Positions 1 through 11,910 are shown, numbered from the stretch's first letter. The stretch is 64,000 nt of DNA from Sympetrum striolatum (GCA_947579665.1 CANPUZ010000050.1:1-64000), one strand, 5' to 3'. Notes: generated from the sequence alone by a model not told the origin. Translations and numbers: made by a program.

Positions 1-184
1 CGTAAATTGTATTGAGCAATCTTTACGGAAGCATACTTAAAATTGCATTCAAAACATAGTAAATGGAAGATTCCCAGTTTTCAAACGGACGAGTCAATTG
101 CTCATTGTAACTCAAATCGGCGTGAAATGTGCTCAATTATCCAAACTATTAAAACGTATTTCTAATTGGCATCGCTTTGGCATT

Positions 185-550
185 ATTAAGGCGGTAAGAA
201 GAAATAATCCCACTTCCCTCTCGTTACTAGGAGAAGTCGACAATAATATCCCTTGCGAGTATTACGAAGTAGGGACCATTGTTGGCAGTTGCGGCGTAAC
301 GAAGCTTTCCCAACAATGCATTCCGCTAACCTTTTGAGATACCCTGTATTATCAACGATTGTTATTCTAATTATTGACGAGTCATGTTTGATACCACATG
401 GTATTCAAATCGAACCACGAGTTGAAGGAATAAAATCGCTGTTTCTTTTCAAAATGCAGACAATTTCGGATTCACGCACGCGCATGATGGTAAGATCGAG
501 CCGAAAGCACAGATTTCTTAGCCTTCGCGGCCATGAAAACGCAAAATAAG
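185..550 (+). repeat. Dispersed repeat F, copy 1
   Basis: About 365 bp clearly similar, with scattered changes, to 61467-61850 in the same orientation. Shared blocks include CTCGTTACTA, GCGAGTATTAC, GCGGCGTAAC and TCATGTTTGATACC. Open frames of up to 98 codons across it differ from those of the other copy, so it is not a conserved gene. Origin unknown. Confidence 0.7.
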
Positions 551-1010
551 CAATTAATTTTAAAAAAGAAGATTCATAAACTTATAAATCGACGATGCAA
601 ATCTGTTGAACAGATTCTTCCCTTAAGACAACTTTCGTTAAAACATTTTGAAAACCTAATCGAAGATCAAATTAGGAGAAGCATCGCCACATTTATGGAC
701 CAATTTTCAGAACGGCGCTAAGGGATGAATGAAACGAAGATCAACAGAAATAAATATGGCTTTGAAAAGAACACCGATGAATATTCTTTGCGGAAAGTAA
801 GAAAAACACTTCATAAAAACAATCATTTACACAAACTCGGAAATGGATTAGACACCATTGACAGGAAGATAGCAAATGGAAATCACCAGAGGAAGTTAAA
901 AATTAACGATTTATTCAAATAATCCATTAAACAAATTGCTTTATCTTTTCGCTGCAACTTAAAGACTGGCAGCTCGAATGATTACAAACGTACTTATACA
1001 AGGAAATATT
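551..1010. other. Unassigned intronic stretch
   Basis: AT-rich sequence with two small plus-strand frames (62 and 65 codons, Lys/Asn-rich) that resemble nothing I know. No splice-bounded exon is visible. Confidence 0.4.
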
Positions 1011-1011
1011 G

Positions 1012-1315
1012 CCTAGTTAGCGATGAGTACGCTAAGTGATTTGTCCGCTTAGTTAGCGATTTCTTCGCTTAGTTAGTGATTTGTCTGCTTAGTTAGCGAT
1101 GAGTACGCTAAATTTTTTTTTCGCTAAGGGAGATAATAGTCCGCTTAGCTAGTGATTTGTCCGCTTAGCTAGTGATTTGTCCGCTTAGTTAGCGATCAGA
1201 TGATCTAAAAAAGTGATGTTTCCGCTTAGTGAGTGATAAGTCCGCTTAATGATTTTTCCACTCAGTAAACAAAGTGATTTTTCCGCTCAGTTAGTGACCT
1301 TATACCTCAGTTACT
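1012..1315 (-). repeat. 20-bp TAAGCG satellite array
   Basis: Tandem units reading CGCTTAGTTAGYGATTTGTC on the plus strand, i.e. core TAAGCG on the minus strand, with 20-bp spacing drifting at indels. Diverged near the end. Confidence 0.9.
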
Positions 1316-1714
1316 CCATTTCGGTCAATCACATCGATGCAAATAGATTGCATTTAATCTTTCATTTAGATATAATTAAAACACACTCGCAACTTTCCTA
1401 ACAGGTCACTTAGCTACGGTGATTCAATTTCCAGTACCACACTTCCATTTAAAAAAAATCAATTTATTTCACGGAAAATGAAAACGGCATAACATTGGTA
1501 TAAAAATATTCGGTTGCTACAGAAACTTAAGCAAAATTCGAAACCCTTTCTCAAATGCTCTCTCTTACGTATATTTGTAGGCGCGATTCTTCACAGTCCA
1601 TGGCTGCAAATATTAACATCCTACGCAATTCCTTCCTAATTAAATAATCTACCACTAATTATTAACATTAATTTGAAGTGGGAATTAATCCTCAAAGTGT
1701 TTTCACGGATAAAC

Positions 1715-2065
1715 TCATGAGCTGGGGACTCAACAATCGCCTTGATCGTCATGGAGATGGGTTGTTTACAACCTCAGAATTTAGATCAAATATTTACGTA
1801 TTTTATCAAACTGTTCGCTATTTCGAAGCGCAAACGATATTCCACGACCAAAATAAGAATCTGTAATCTATTTTCCTTCGTTTAGCGCTTCTCTCGACTT
1901 CGTACGACCATTATTTCCAATTTAATTGTGCGAAAGAAATTAAGTCTGCAACGGCAAAAATGAACTTTACGTGTATTTCTAATGCTAAGAGTTTGACCCG
2001 TCTGGTATCGAACTGGGGTCGACTTCTAACAGCGTGCAGAATTACAAATAATTGGGACTCTCGGT
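1715..2065 (+). repeat. Family A dispersed repeat
   Basis: Matches the family A order of blocks: a start near GAGCTGGGGACTCAACAATC, the AATAAGAATCT block, the Phe/Ser-like TTCCTTCGTTT block, TTTAATT..CGAAAGAAA, TTTACGTG.ATTTCT, and a B-box-like end (TGGTATCGAACTGGGGTCG). Confidence 0.75.
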
Positions 2066-2144
2066 TCTCGAGCTATTAGCGAACATACACACTCGATTTT
2101 ATATACTTAAGAGTTAATATTAACCATTCTAAATTATACACGTG

Positions 2145-2475
2145 TATCATGAGCTCGGATTCGACAATCGCATCGGTCATCCGGGCGACTGGTTGTTTAC
2201 AAACTCGAATATTTCGGAAAATATACGCGTATTTTGGTGAAATTCTCGTAATTTAGATAAGAAAACGATATTCCACGACTTAAATAAGAATCTTTGTTCA
2301 ATTTCCGTTCTTTTGGTGCTTATTTCGACTCTTTAAGACTTTTCCCTCTGATTCAATTCTCAAAAAGAAACAAAGCCTGCAACCGATTTAATAGACGTTT
2401 GCGTGCATTTCTTATGGAAATTTATCTGAGCGATCTTGGTTCAAACCCAGTGAAATTATCCAATTAAATTAAGAC
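2145..2475 (+). repeat. Family A dispersed repeat
   Basis: Second copy directly after the first: GAGCTCGGATTCGACAATCG, ACTGGTTGTTTACAAACTCG, AATAAGAATCTTTG, GCGTGCATTTCTTATGGAAA, then a B-box-like GGTTCAAACCCAG. Same orientation as the copy at 1715. Confidence 0.8.
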
Positions 2476-2699
2476 TTTTTTCCTGATCCAACACGTATTC
2501 AAATTTAGACACAAATCGGGCAAACGGCGTGGACTCCAATCCAAGACACACTTCACAGAATATCTACTTTACAAATATCTTTCGAAATGGGATCCAAAAA
2601 ACACTCAAAATTGAGAATATCGATGGACTCCGGTTTTGATTTCCCTCAAATGGACCACTTGCAAATATATCGCGGTCGTGTTGACAACAGTCAATGATC

Positions 2700-3240
2700 A
2701 TTGATCGTAAACAAAGGCCACTAATCATATGAAATAGAAGTAATCATATATATATACTCAGAGCATTGATCATCAAATAAGCGAATTAATCAGTAACTAA
2801 GCGAAGTAATAATAAGTTCAATGAATGAATCATTCATTAAGGTCACTAATCACATACTCAGCGAGCTAATCACAAATTAAGCGAAGAAATGATTAACTTA
2901 ACGAGTCCAACGTTAACTCATTATAAGCTAAACGAATTCATTGTATGCTCAGCTTAATTATCACAAAATAAGCGAACTAATCACAAATTGAACGCAACAA
3001 TCGCATGGTTAGCGAAGCAATCATAAACTAAGCGAAGTAATCAGTAATTAAGCGCATTGATCATATACTCAGCGAATTAATCATAAACTAAGCGAATTAA
3101 CCATTTAGTAAGCGAAGAAATCATAAATTCATTAAAATTAAAAGGAAGTTTATTTTATGCTTACCTAACTGATAATAAACTAAGCGCACTTATCATTAGC
3201 TGAGCGAAGTTATCGTAAATTAAGCTAATAAAGATGCCAT
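2700..3240 (+). repeat. 20-bp TAAGCG satellite array
   Basis: Units of the form AATCATAAACTAAGCGAATT, 20-bp period, plus orientation; interrupted around 3125-3170. Early units are strongly diverged. Confidence 0.9.
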
Positions 3241-3345
3241 TCATAATCCTATCCTAAGTCGGTAAGTGCTATAAAGTAATATTCTACAATATATCCCATT
3301 TCTTGAGGGAGTTACTGGCATCGGATACATAAATATATAAATACA
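3240..3345 (+). repeat. Fragment of the foldback arm (family A3)
   Basis: CCTATCCTAAGTCGG followed by GGGAGTTACTGGCATCGGAT and ATACATAAATATATA. The same block forms the outer arm of the foldback at 41290-41390 and the flank at 19060-19190. Confidence 0.65.
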
Positions 3346-3424
3346 AGGGTGATTATTATGTAAGATGACGTTTATATATCAATGTATCGTCCTTCCTTTT
3401 ACGCGTGAAATATTTGTTACTTTT

Positions 3425-3860
3425 CGTAGCTAAGCAAAGCCATCACATATACTAAGCGGAACACATACACTCAGCGGAATCATCAGTTGCTAAGCAAATG
3501 AATCGCTTACTAAGCGTGTTCATCATGATCTAAGCGCACTAATCACTCATTAAGCAAACTCATCACTGACTAAGCATACTCATCGGATTCTAAGCGCACT
3601 AATCACTCATTAAGCATACACATCATTAACTAAGCATACTCAGTAGCTTCTAAGCGCACTAATCACTCATTAAGCATAATTATCATTGACTAAGCATACT
3701 CATCGGGTTCTAAGCGCACTTATCACTCATTAAGCATATTTATCATTGACTAAGCATACTCATCTGGTTCTAAGCGCACTCATCATTTATAAAGCAAACT
3801 TCTCGGATTCTAAGCGCACTCATCACTTAGTAAGCATACTCATTGGCTTCTAAGCGCACT
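3425..3860 (+). repeat. Satellite array with 60-bp higher-order unit
   Basis: Three distinct 20-mers alternate in order: TAAGCGCACTAATCACTCAT, TAAGCATACTCATCATTGAC, TAAGCATACTCATCGGGTTC. The trimer recurs about four times with few changes between about 3530 and 3790. The array resumes at 4350 after a retroelement insertion. Confidence 0.92.
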
Positions 3861-4349
3861 ACATCTACATCTACATCTACATTAATACCCTACAAGCCGC
3901 CTTTCGGCGTGTGGCAGGGGGTGTAAACACCAGTTGAATCTAAATTACTTCCTTATTCGATTATTGTCACGTATTGTTCGCGGAAAGAATGAATCTCTGA
4001 AACGATTCGTCCTAGCATCTATTTCTCTTAACTTACGGTCATTATCGGATCGACCGACGTAGCAGGGGGGTTGCATGATACCGATTGTATCTTTGGAAAA
4101 TGTAGTTTCCCTGAATTTATTAAGCAATCGCAGCCTAGCTTCCAATCTCCTTTCTTTCAAGGATTCCCAACCTACGTCTGAGAGCATTTTTGTAACGCTT
4201 GCTTTTTTATCGTAGCATTTCTTAACAAAACGAACCGCTTTACGCTGCACTTTCTCGAGTTCGCGAGTACACGTTTCATCCGCCGGATCCCATATACTTG
4301 CCGCATATTCCAGAAGGGGTCTGACCAAGGTAAAATAACATCGCTCTCT
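3861..4349 (-). mobile_element. 5'-truncated CR1/Jockey-type LINE inserted in the satellite
   Basis: The minus strand encodes an open C-terminal fragment of a non-LTR reverse transcriptase (stop near 3945, open up to the insertion point). It has the LVRPLLEYAASIWDP, LEKVQRKAVRFV and LGWESL-like (VGWESLKERRLEARL) blocks typical of the thumb and C-terminal region in arthropod CR1/Jockey elements. A 3' tail of the conserved type (CCGCCTTTCGGCGTGTGGCA on plus) and an (ACATCT)n run close it at 3861. CACT flanks both sides (3857-3860 and 4350-4353), consistent with a short target-site duplication. No catalytic domain remains; the copy is dead on arrival. Confidence 0.85.
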
Positions 4350-4472
4350 CACTAATCACTCATTAAGCATACTCATCATTGACTAAGCACACTCATCGTC
4401 TTCTAAGCGCACTTATCACTCATTAAGCATACTCATCATTGACTAAGCATACACATGTGATTCTAAGCTTAT
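4350..4472 (+). repeat. Satellite array, continuation after LINE insertion
   Basis: CACTAATCACTCATTAAGCA followed by the same 60-bp higher-order pattern as 3530-3860. It restores the register broken by the insertion. Confidence 0.9.
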
Positions 4473-4499
4473 TCAAAAATAATTATGTTATTCCCGTGC

Positions 4500-4840
4500 A
4501 ATTCTATGCATAAAATCTCGAACATTCGCGAGCTTCTGATTCGACGATGCTAATCTCTCTTTGTCAGAGGCATCTTTCCATCTCCGCAGCATCTTTCGCC
4601 GGACCCTAATCTGACTTCATTATTTCATTTGCATATTCAACACATTGATAAATGGCTTCATGACGTCTCTGAATACGAAATTCCCCTCATCTCCACCAGA
4701 TGAAGGCTCTAATCTGGACCACAGCATCTTCTCCAAATTGGTCCAGCGCCAATTTGCATCCCTCGCACAAATCTCGGGAGGAGACGTGGAGAAGATGCTC
4801 AGTCGAGGGAGGCGCATTGTGTACGGTCACGTCTACAAAC
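4500..4840 (-). repeat. Dispersed repeat E, copy 1
   Basis: On the minus strand, ACCAATTTGGAGAAGATGCT, GGTCCAGAT, TATTCAGAGA and TATGCAAATG occur in the same order as on the plus strand of 11985-12170. Function unknown. Short frames on both strands are not conserved between copies. Confidence 0.6.
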
Positions 4841-4904
4841 TTCTTGAATCAAACCTACAATTCTATCATATACATCAACAAGACACCTTAACTTCCCTCA
4901 TCGG

Positions 4905-5490
4905 TGGTATTCTACCCTTCCTGACTGTAATTACGTACCTGTAATTGCTGGTTACCTTCTTAGAGAAAATTTCTCGTTATCCATGTAATATATCGTCCTC
5001 TTTACTCATCAGCTTTATGGGCCTCGAGTATTTTTACGGGACAACACATCGGATTCAACAATGGGATCGATCGTCAGGGGGATGAGTTGTTTACAACATC
5101 CAAATTTCACCATATTCTCGTATATTCTACCGATTTTCTCTCAAATTCGAATCGAAACTAAGATTCTACGAATAAAATAAGAATTTTCGTTTGGTTTTCT
5201 TTCTTTAGGTGTTTGTCTCGTCAACGTGCGACTATTCCTTCTAATTAAATTCTTCAAAAGAAATAAACCCTGCATGCGATAAAAATGAGTTTTAAGTGTA
5301 TTTCTTATGGAAAGCTATCGGAGCGATCTGGGTTCGAAACTCGTAAAATTGTGGAATTAAAAGGCAACGTTGATTTCTTCCAGGTCGCAGAGGACACGTG
5401 TATAACAAATCGGACGAACGGTGTGGCCTCCAATCGAAGACAAACACACCCACAGAATCTCGATTTTATCTTATCTATGTCTTCGCGAAG
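4905..5490 (+). repeat. Family A repeat, long form A1
   Basis: About 580 bp similar to 49040-49625. The A1 5' arm contains GCTGGTTACC, TTATCCATGTAATATATCGT and CTCGAGTATTTTTACGGG. It is followed by the common core, the B-box-like GGGTTCGAAACTC and an A1 3' part (GGCCTCCAATC, CACACCCACAGAATCTCGAT). Confidence 0.8.
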
Positions 5491-5589
5491 AGAAACCATT
5501 GTGTCCCTTTTTGAGTGTACTGCTTATCAGGGAGCAGTGTGAGATTTGGCATTGTAATAGTTTATACAGAGGAGGTTTGGCGATAGCTT

Positions 5590-5840
5590 ACATCTTTGTC
5601 CAGAGTATCCTTGGTTCGACTCTGGACGACTCAAATCGTCTCTCTCATAAGAAATGCACGTAAAGTTCGTTTTGATTGATTGCAGACATTTTTTCTTTTG
5701 AAGAATTAAATCAGAAATAATGGTCGTACGAAATCGAGATGAACACCAAAAGAAAGGAAATTGAACGAAGATTCTTATTTCGGTGGTGGGATATTCGCGT
5801 GATTTTGTGGGCGTAAACATTTGGACAAATGAACCGACAG
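5590..5840 (-). repeat. Family A repeat, form A3
   Basis: Starts with TCCAGAGTATCCTTGGTTCG and runs in reverse through CATAAGAAATGCACGTAAAG, TTTTTTCTTTTGAAGAATTAA and GATTCTTATTTCG to GTGGGCGTAAAC. This is the same end and core as the foldback arm at 40861 and the copy at 47870. Confidence 0.8.
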
Positions 5841-5849
5841 TTTAAGGCA

Positions 5850-8000
5850 ATAAATCCATAGGTAAACTTCGGAATTAAAAGTTCAGCTGTTTATATTTGG
5901 TGAATCTCAAATGTTCTTTTTAACCCCTCGGAGTAATCGTCAGCACTCGCGTTGGGTGGAATCGACATCTTCCGAAGGGGAAAATTGTCTCAAAATATAG
6001 TGAATAAATTTTTAATTCATTATGTCATATTAATGGTTAACCTGGTTATTAAAATGACAAGCAAACTAAATAGCAAAAATACTCTGAGAAAATTCGATAT
6101 CCCTGACGCCGATTATATGGCTGATGAATTTGGAATATTGCTTGTAAAAAGAAAAATGTTTAAAAATAAAATAGAATTCAATATATTAATAATAATTGTT
6201 AATTATATGAAATTTATATAATATCTCTAAAAATTAAGGCGGAGTCAAAAATGCAATATTTCAAATAAAGGCCTTTTCTGGCACTACCGCTAAGAGAAAC
6301 TTGTTTAAATAATTAAACTTCCATTTCCGGTGAAAATGCATGACTGGTTCAGAACATTCTAAAACTCAGTCACTATGAGAAACAAGAGCACTAATGAAAA
6401 GATACGGAATATTTTGAAATTCACATGTGTCGACCCAGACGAGAATACTCGAGGGTTAAGACAAATACTTAAAGAAATGCCGAATTGATATTTATAAATA
6501 ATGAAACGAAATGTGGAAAAAGCCCTGAAGTATAGAGAACGATAACAATTATGCAACTAGAAAACGATGATAACAGATTACAAATGCATAAAATAAAATA
6601 GACAAATAAAATGTAATGAATTTATTTCTATCCGTGTGTAATATCAGTATTTAATCAAAAAGTGTGTAAATTATATGAAAACATGTTGAACTCATTAAGT
6701 TTGTTGGGTTATTTCGCACACATTAAACCCAAATTACGAAAGATTTTCGTGATGCCGACCTTCACTTTTCAATCCTCAATCACGTTTTGTATTTACTAAT
6801 TGTTCAACCCCAATTTAAAGTCCCAAGGACTGGAGACGACGTTAACTTATAGAACAATTGATTTAAGAAAATATTAATGTACTTTATAATATAAAGATTC
6901 CACCCAGCAACACTCACGTTGATATTGTTCGTTAACTCTGGTTGCCAAGACTACATACTGATTGTTTACTTTGCTGTGCATTTCAAATAACTCCAAACGA
7001 AAACTTTTTCCATCTATGTCGAGAACGGAAACATTGTTTTGAATATTTTTCTCGACTTTGCAAGTTGACCGGCTCTTTGTAAAATAAAACACACAAACAC
7101 GCAACAAATGCTCAAGACAGTCGGAAAAAAACACAAAGGTAAAATAATATCCGTATTAACAACCAAAACGCACTGATTTTCGCCAAAGGAAACTAAAACT
7201 ACAAAAAGAAGTAATAGTATTACAAAATGTTACTCCCAAACCACTCGAGAAGTGCATAATTTACGTTAAAACAAAGCTTATAAGACTTGTAATCAAAGCA
7301 AGAAGCCAATTCCGCTCTCAAAATCTACTTAGCGACCGAAATAAACAAACTTGTAAACTAGATGGCTGACCATTTGGAGCTAACATAATGTCTAATCAAT
7401 TTCACGTCGATTTTGCCGTTCCGGATGCTACAAAGATAATCAAGTAAACTAGTTAACATCCAGTTCACTTTATCAACAGCTTAAACCAGTTCAATAACGC
7501 TGGAACTTGTCGAAAACTCTTATCGAAGTATGTCAACAGCCAACGTTAGTCGCAAAATAGACTATTTCATTACTTTCGCGATTATTTCACCGCTCAAAAG
7601 GCTATAAAGATATAACAATTCACTCCGCTGGTGAACTTATTCAATCCCTAAACACTTGATACAACTTTTAAAAAGTGAAAAGTATTCAAAATCGCTCACG
7701 AGAAGATGTAAACAGTGTACAAACGCTTATTTAAATTATAATTTACTAATTTAATGACAATTTTCCCACACCGGAGGCTACGAACCTACCTAATTCAACT
7801 AATAAACAACTACATTCACTTTCTCAACGCCAGAAAACACTTAAACTCATTTAACTCGTCAAAACTTAAACCGACATTCGTAAACAACTCATTCGGTAAA
7901 AAACACTTCAAGTGGCCAATACAAAGTATATAACCAACGCGTACTCACCAGTTTTAATTGTGAATATTATGAAACACACAATTAATTCACGTCCTAAATG
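5850..8000. other. AT-rich intronic stretch without recognised features
   Basis: Only short frames of low-complexity composition (up to 89 codons) are present; none has splice-bounded conserved protein content. I see no tandem repeat and no element ends here. Confidence 0.5.
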
Positions 8001-8029
8001 CTTGCTACACTGCTAAAATATATTCCGTC

Positions 8030-8700
8030 GTCCAATCTTCGCCGTGGTAGTTCCGTTGACGAGTCCGTTCGACTCAATTATTTCCCATCACGAGCACGGA
8101 AACTGTCGTGGAAGCTGCACCGATGGTCCACGGTCCATGTATCTCTGTATATAGATGCACCGGAGAAGAGTTGGATCACTTTCAGACACTTTGTGCAATT
8201 CCAAACACATTCTACATGCCGGAAGGCAATGCAACGCAGCGGTAACCAACACAAAGACACCGATTTTCTACTGTTCACGCTGTCACGAAGTTCACCGATG
8301 GATTAAGCGTACACTTTGAAATGTTTTGAGTCAATCGCGAAGGTTATTTACGTTCGGAACGAGTTTAAAATACGTTATTCGCGATGTTTTCGGTCAGTGG
8401 AAGGAACCACGCCATTTCGGAGCGTTAGGACGCCATGCGCTAGTGCCTCCTGGCGGCGGCTGGCGGAACCGAGGCGAGGGGACGGGGGAAAACAGGCGAC
8501 GCACGAAATGCCGCATTGCAGAGCGGAGCGAAAAATCAATATGAAACAAAGTTTGGGCCGTTTGGAAACTTTGTTCGGAAAAGAAGAAACTTTTGGGGGG
8601 CGGCGAAGAAAGTTCTGGAGGCCGAGCTGTCGATGGACGTCGGAAAGATTGTGTGGAGGCGAGAATAAAAGGATATTAAACACGGAATTCCGTAAAATGA
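8030..8700. other. GC-rich island of unknown role
   Basis: CpG-rich sequence (for example GGCGGCGGCTGGCGGAACC near 8455) standing out from the AT-rich surroundings. Frames on both strands (102, 129 and 102 codons) overlap and are best explained by GC composition. It could be a promoter or first-exon region, or an old element; I cannot decide. Confidence 0.3.
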
Positions 8701-9124
8701 AGTAAATATTAAACGTACCCAGTGACGTAGGAGCTAGTTTAAATGTTTAAACGCAGGATATGACGTATTGGCGTACGAAGATATATTCACGTGGATACCA
8801 ATTGTTTACTCTGTTGCCAGGAACAAAATTAGCGACTGTAATAAACTAGTTGAGACTAGTTTAAAACAAACGAAAAGCACGATTTTGATATTTTAGTGCA
8901 CATAGAAATATTAAAGAGTGTAACATTTGTTTACCAGGTTGCCAAGAGCAACATTAGCGATTGTACAACAATGCTCGTTCGTCACGACGAACTTTTTACC
9001 GCGTATTCTCGAAAACATTTATTATTCCAAACAAATACATGCAATATCATAAAATAAGTATCTGTTTATCTAATTATCAGTAACATATAAATAAGTAATG
9101 GGTATTCGGTGGGTGCATTAGGAA

Positions 9125-9192
9125 AAGTTTGTTCGGATAAAGCGGATTTCGGATAAACGCGATTCGGATAAACGGGAGTTAACTGTACTTAA
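9125..9192. mobile_element. Solitary terminal repeat-like end (pogo/Tigger-like)
   Basis: Three spaced TTCGGATAAA motifs (TTCGGATAAAGCG, TTCGGATAAACGCG, TTCGGATAAACGGG) run into AGTTAACTGTA. This resembles terminal inverted repeats of Tigger/pogo-type DNA transposons. I found no partner end or transposase nearby, so it is probably a remnant. Confidence 0.4.
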
Positions 9193-9830
9193 GTTACTAA
9201 TTGTAGAACTAATTGGTTGTTAACATCAGATACTGCAGAGGAATGCAATATGTTTTATAATCTCCTTCTTTTTGTCTTTATATAGTTTTTCTTATTTGTC
9301 TCTAAGTATACGACTGTCCACTTGTAAGGTTTATAATAAATAATAATAATAAAATATAAATGTAATTGGTATAACTCTAATTTGCTTAAAATCGTAATTA
9401 ATCGTCATTATTATAGACCAATATTAAAGACACACATGTGATATTTTTGTAAGTTTCAACTGAACCGAAGATTTCAAATGACTTTTTAACATTTCCGTAA
9501 AACGAGAAACATTTTTCGTCCTCGAGGACCAACGAACTCAACTTTTGCGAAGTTCAATATTTCTGCCGATTGACTTGGAATACATGAAGCTCATCGAACA
9601 ACACAAATGCAATCACAAAACAGAAACAAAGATTGAACACCGATATCAGAATGATAGTAAATTTATAAGAATTGGAAGCACTTAAAAAAACACAATGAAT
9701 AACCTCTTTTATTCTGCGTATAACAAAACGTAAACTTGCTTTACCTTTCCGAACTAGGGATACGATATTGGAGATTTTCTACTGCTTTACAAATCGCCGT
9801 TTAGCTCCAACTCTGAATCTTATTCAAAAT
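9193..9830. other. AT-rich stretch, nothing recognised
   Basis: Simple AT-rich sequence with an AATAAT run around 9340. No frame over 60 codons and no repeat shared with other parts of the window was noticed. Confidence 0.5.
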
Positions 9831-9834
9831 GTGC

Positions 9835-9948
9835 GCAATTTCGAATCGAAAACGATATTCCACTACCACAATAAGAATCCTTATTCTATTCTCCTTCTTT
9901 TGGTGCTTGTTTCGACTTCCTAGGAACATTATTTCTAATGTTATTTAA
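9835..9948 (+). repeat. Family A repeat, core fragment
   Basis: TTTCGAATCGAAAACGATAT, CCACAATAAGAATCC and TTGGTGCTTGTTTCGACTTC match the family A core; truncated at the following satellite. Confidence 0.7.
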
Positions 9949-9949
9949 C

Positions 9950-10155
9950 TTATAATTAAATAAGCGCACTAATCATAAATTAAGCACACTAATCACAAAC
10001 TAAATGCACTCATCATAAACTAAGCGCACTCATCATAAAATAAGCGCATCAATCACATACTAAGCGCAGTTATCACTAACTAAACGGACTAAAAATAACA
10101 AAGAGCCAAAGTAAGCACATTAATCACATGCCAAGCGAAGTCATCGCAAAGTGTT
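9950..10155 (+). repeat. 20-bp TAAGCG satellite array
   Basis: Units like TAAGCGCACTAATCATAAAT in plus orientation. It starts abruptly inside a truncated family A copy. Confidence 0.88.
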
Positions 10156-10585
10156 GTAAGGTGTTAAACGTAGTTCAGTAAAATGGACGCAGTCAGAGGC
10201 ACCCCTGAATTCAAAACCCTTAATTCTTAAAACCATTTCAAAACCCTCAAAGTGCAATTCCTAGTCCTCTTTGACCCTTTCGCAACCCCCTCCGTCTCAA
10301 GATCCCCTATATTTTGGGTCCACGAAGCATCCGAAAGGGGAGAGGTCTTGGCACAGCTGCCGTGGATGCAGCATCTCAAGAGGAAAGAGACTCTCGCAAT
10401 TCGGAAGACAGCGGTTCGAGACCCGGGGAGTATAAGATGATAAAGATCCTCATTTTAGTCCCGTGATTTTGGAAAAAGAGAAAGAACAGAAATGCAAATT
10501 TTCGATGGCATCTCGTCGTTCATTCTATTGAAAGAGTTTCACGCCTTAGATCACTTTGTGATAGCTAAGGACTAGTGCCCATATT
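10155..10585. other. Unique stretch, nothing recognised
   Basis: Moderately GC-rich sequence with a 62-codon plus-strand frame (10252-10440) that lacks family signatures. Confidence 0.4.
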
Positions 10586-10735
10586 TTTCGCTTAGTTTGT
10601 GATTAGTCCGCTTCCTCTATGATTAGTGAGCTTAACGGAAAGTAATCGCCCTGATCAAATGCTTAGCGATCTAATCACAAACGGAGCGCACTCATCACTT
10701 ACTAAGCGAACTAATCAGAAACTAAGCACTATGAT
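10585..10735. repeat. Satellite array with orientation switch
   Basis: The left half reads CGCTTAGTTTGTGATTAGTC, the right half TCATCACTTACTAAGCGAAC. Orientation flips at about 10650. Confidence 0.8.
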
Positions 10736-11197
10736 CCTCGTCTCAACTGTTGAATCTAAAATAAAGAAGGTGACAAAAGTGATTCCGGTGAGTAAAGGAG
10801 AGAAAAAAGAATGCGAATTCGATTATTTGACGGGCGATTAAGATCTTTTTGAACTCGAGCACCATCTACTCAAATTAGCGGCAAAAGGAGGAACTACGGG
10901 GAAACAAGCGAGGAACGCAAAGAGTCCATTTCAATCGGATGTCTGTTTACCTTTTTTTTTGAGGACGTTTCCGACAAAGGAAACCACACTCGCGCGCCTT
11001 CGTTTGTTTCCTCTCTCTTTTCCGCCGCCTTTTGTTTTTTTTCCCCCTTCGTCTTAATTAGCCAAAGTGAGTGTTTTAATTCGAAAAGTGCTGCCATCTT
11101 GTGAGAGGGTTTTTATAAAAGGATATTTAAAAGGGATTTGAAGACCTTGTGAATGTAATTGTCGACGTGCTTTCTAAATAATATATTGTTCAATAAG

Positions 11198-11910
11198 TGA
11201 CGTCTTATAAGCGAAGAAAACGCATGCTAAGCGAACTAAAGGTATACTTAGCGGACTAAGCGTTTTCTGAATAGTCTAAGCGTATTCTAAGTAGACTAAG
11301 CGTATTTTAAGCGGACTCTATGTATTCTAAGCGGAGTAAGCGTACACTAAGATGCGCTTCCTCATGCGAACTCATCACTTCCTAAGCAATTATCACTTTC
11401 TAAGCGCAAACTTATCACTTACCCAGCGGATTAAAATTTCATTACTAAGCGAACTCACCATGCTGAAATTAAAAATAAATCCAAGCATTCTCACCACACT
11501 TACTCTGCAATGAATGGCGATCGAGCGATTACTTCGATAAATAATATTATGAGCGGACTAAGCGTAACCTAAGCTTATTCAACGTGTACTAAGCGTATAC
11601 TAAGCGGAGTCAACGTAAAATAAGCAGATTAAGCTCACTCTACGCGGACTAAGTTCACTCTAAGCGGGCTCAACTTAGTCTAAGCGCACTTAACAGCAAA
11701 TTCTAATCGTACTCGGAATTACGACTTATCTAAGCGAACTCAACGTACACTAAGCGGATGCAACGTTTTCTAAGCGGAGTCAACGCGTTGGTCTTATCAA
11801 AGTTTTCCGAATAACCTTTTTTAGCCAAGTTCTAAAACACCATTTGCAAGCATACTCATCAAACAGTAAGCGAACCGAACGTATTCTCAGCGTATCCAAC
11901 CTGATCATGA
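11198..11910 (+). repeat. 20-bp TAAGCG satellite array with gaps
   Basis: Units CTAAGCGTATTCTAAGCGGA and TAAGCGGAGTCAACGTA-type, broken by unrelated sequence at about 11470-11545 and 11800-11855. Plus orientation throughout. Confidence 0.87.

Noticed and set aside
8316..8705. 129-codon plus-strand frame in the GC island
   Set aside because: Overlapping frames on both strands, no family signature; likely composition.
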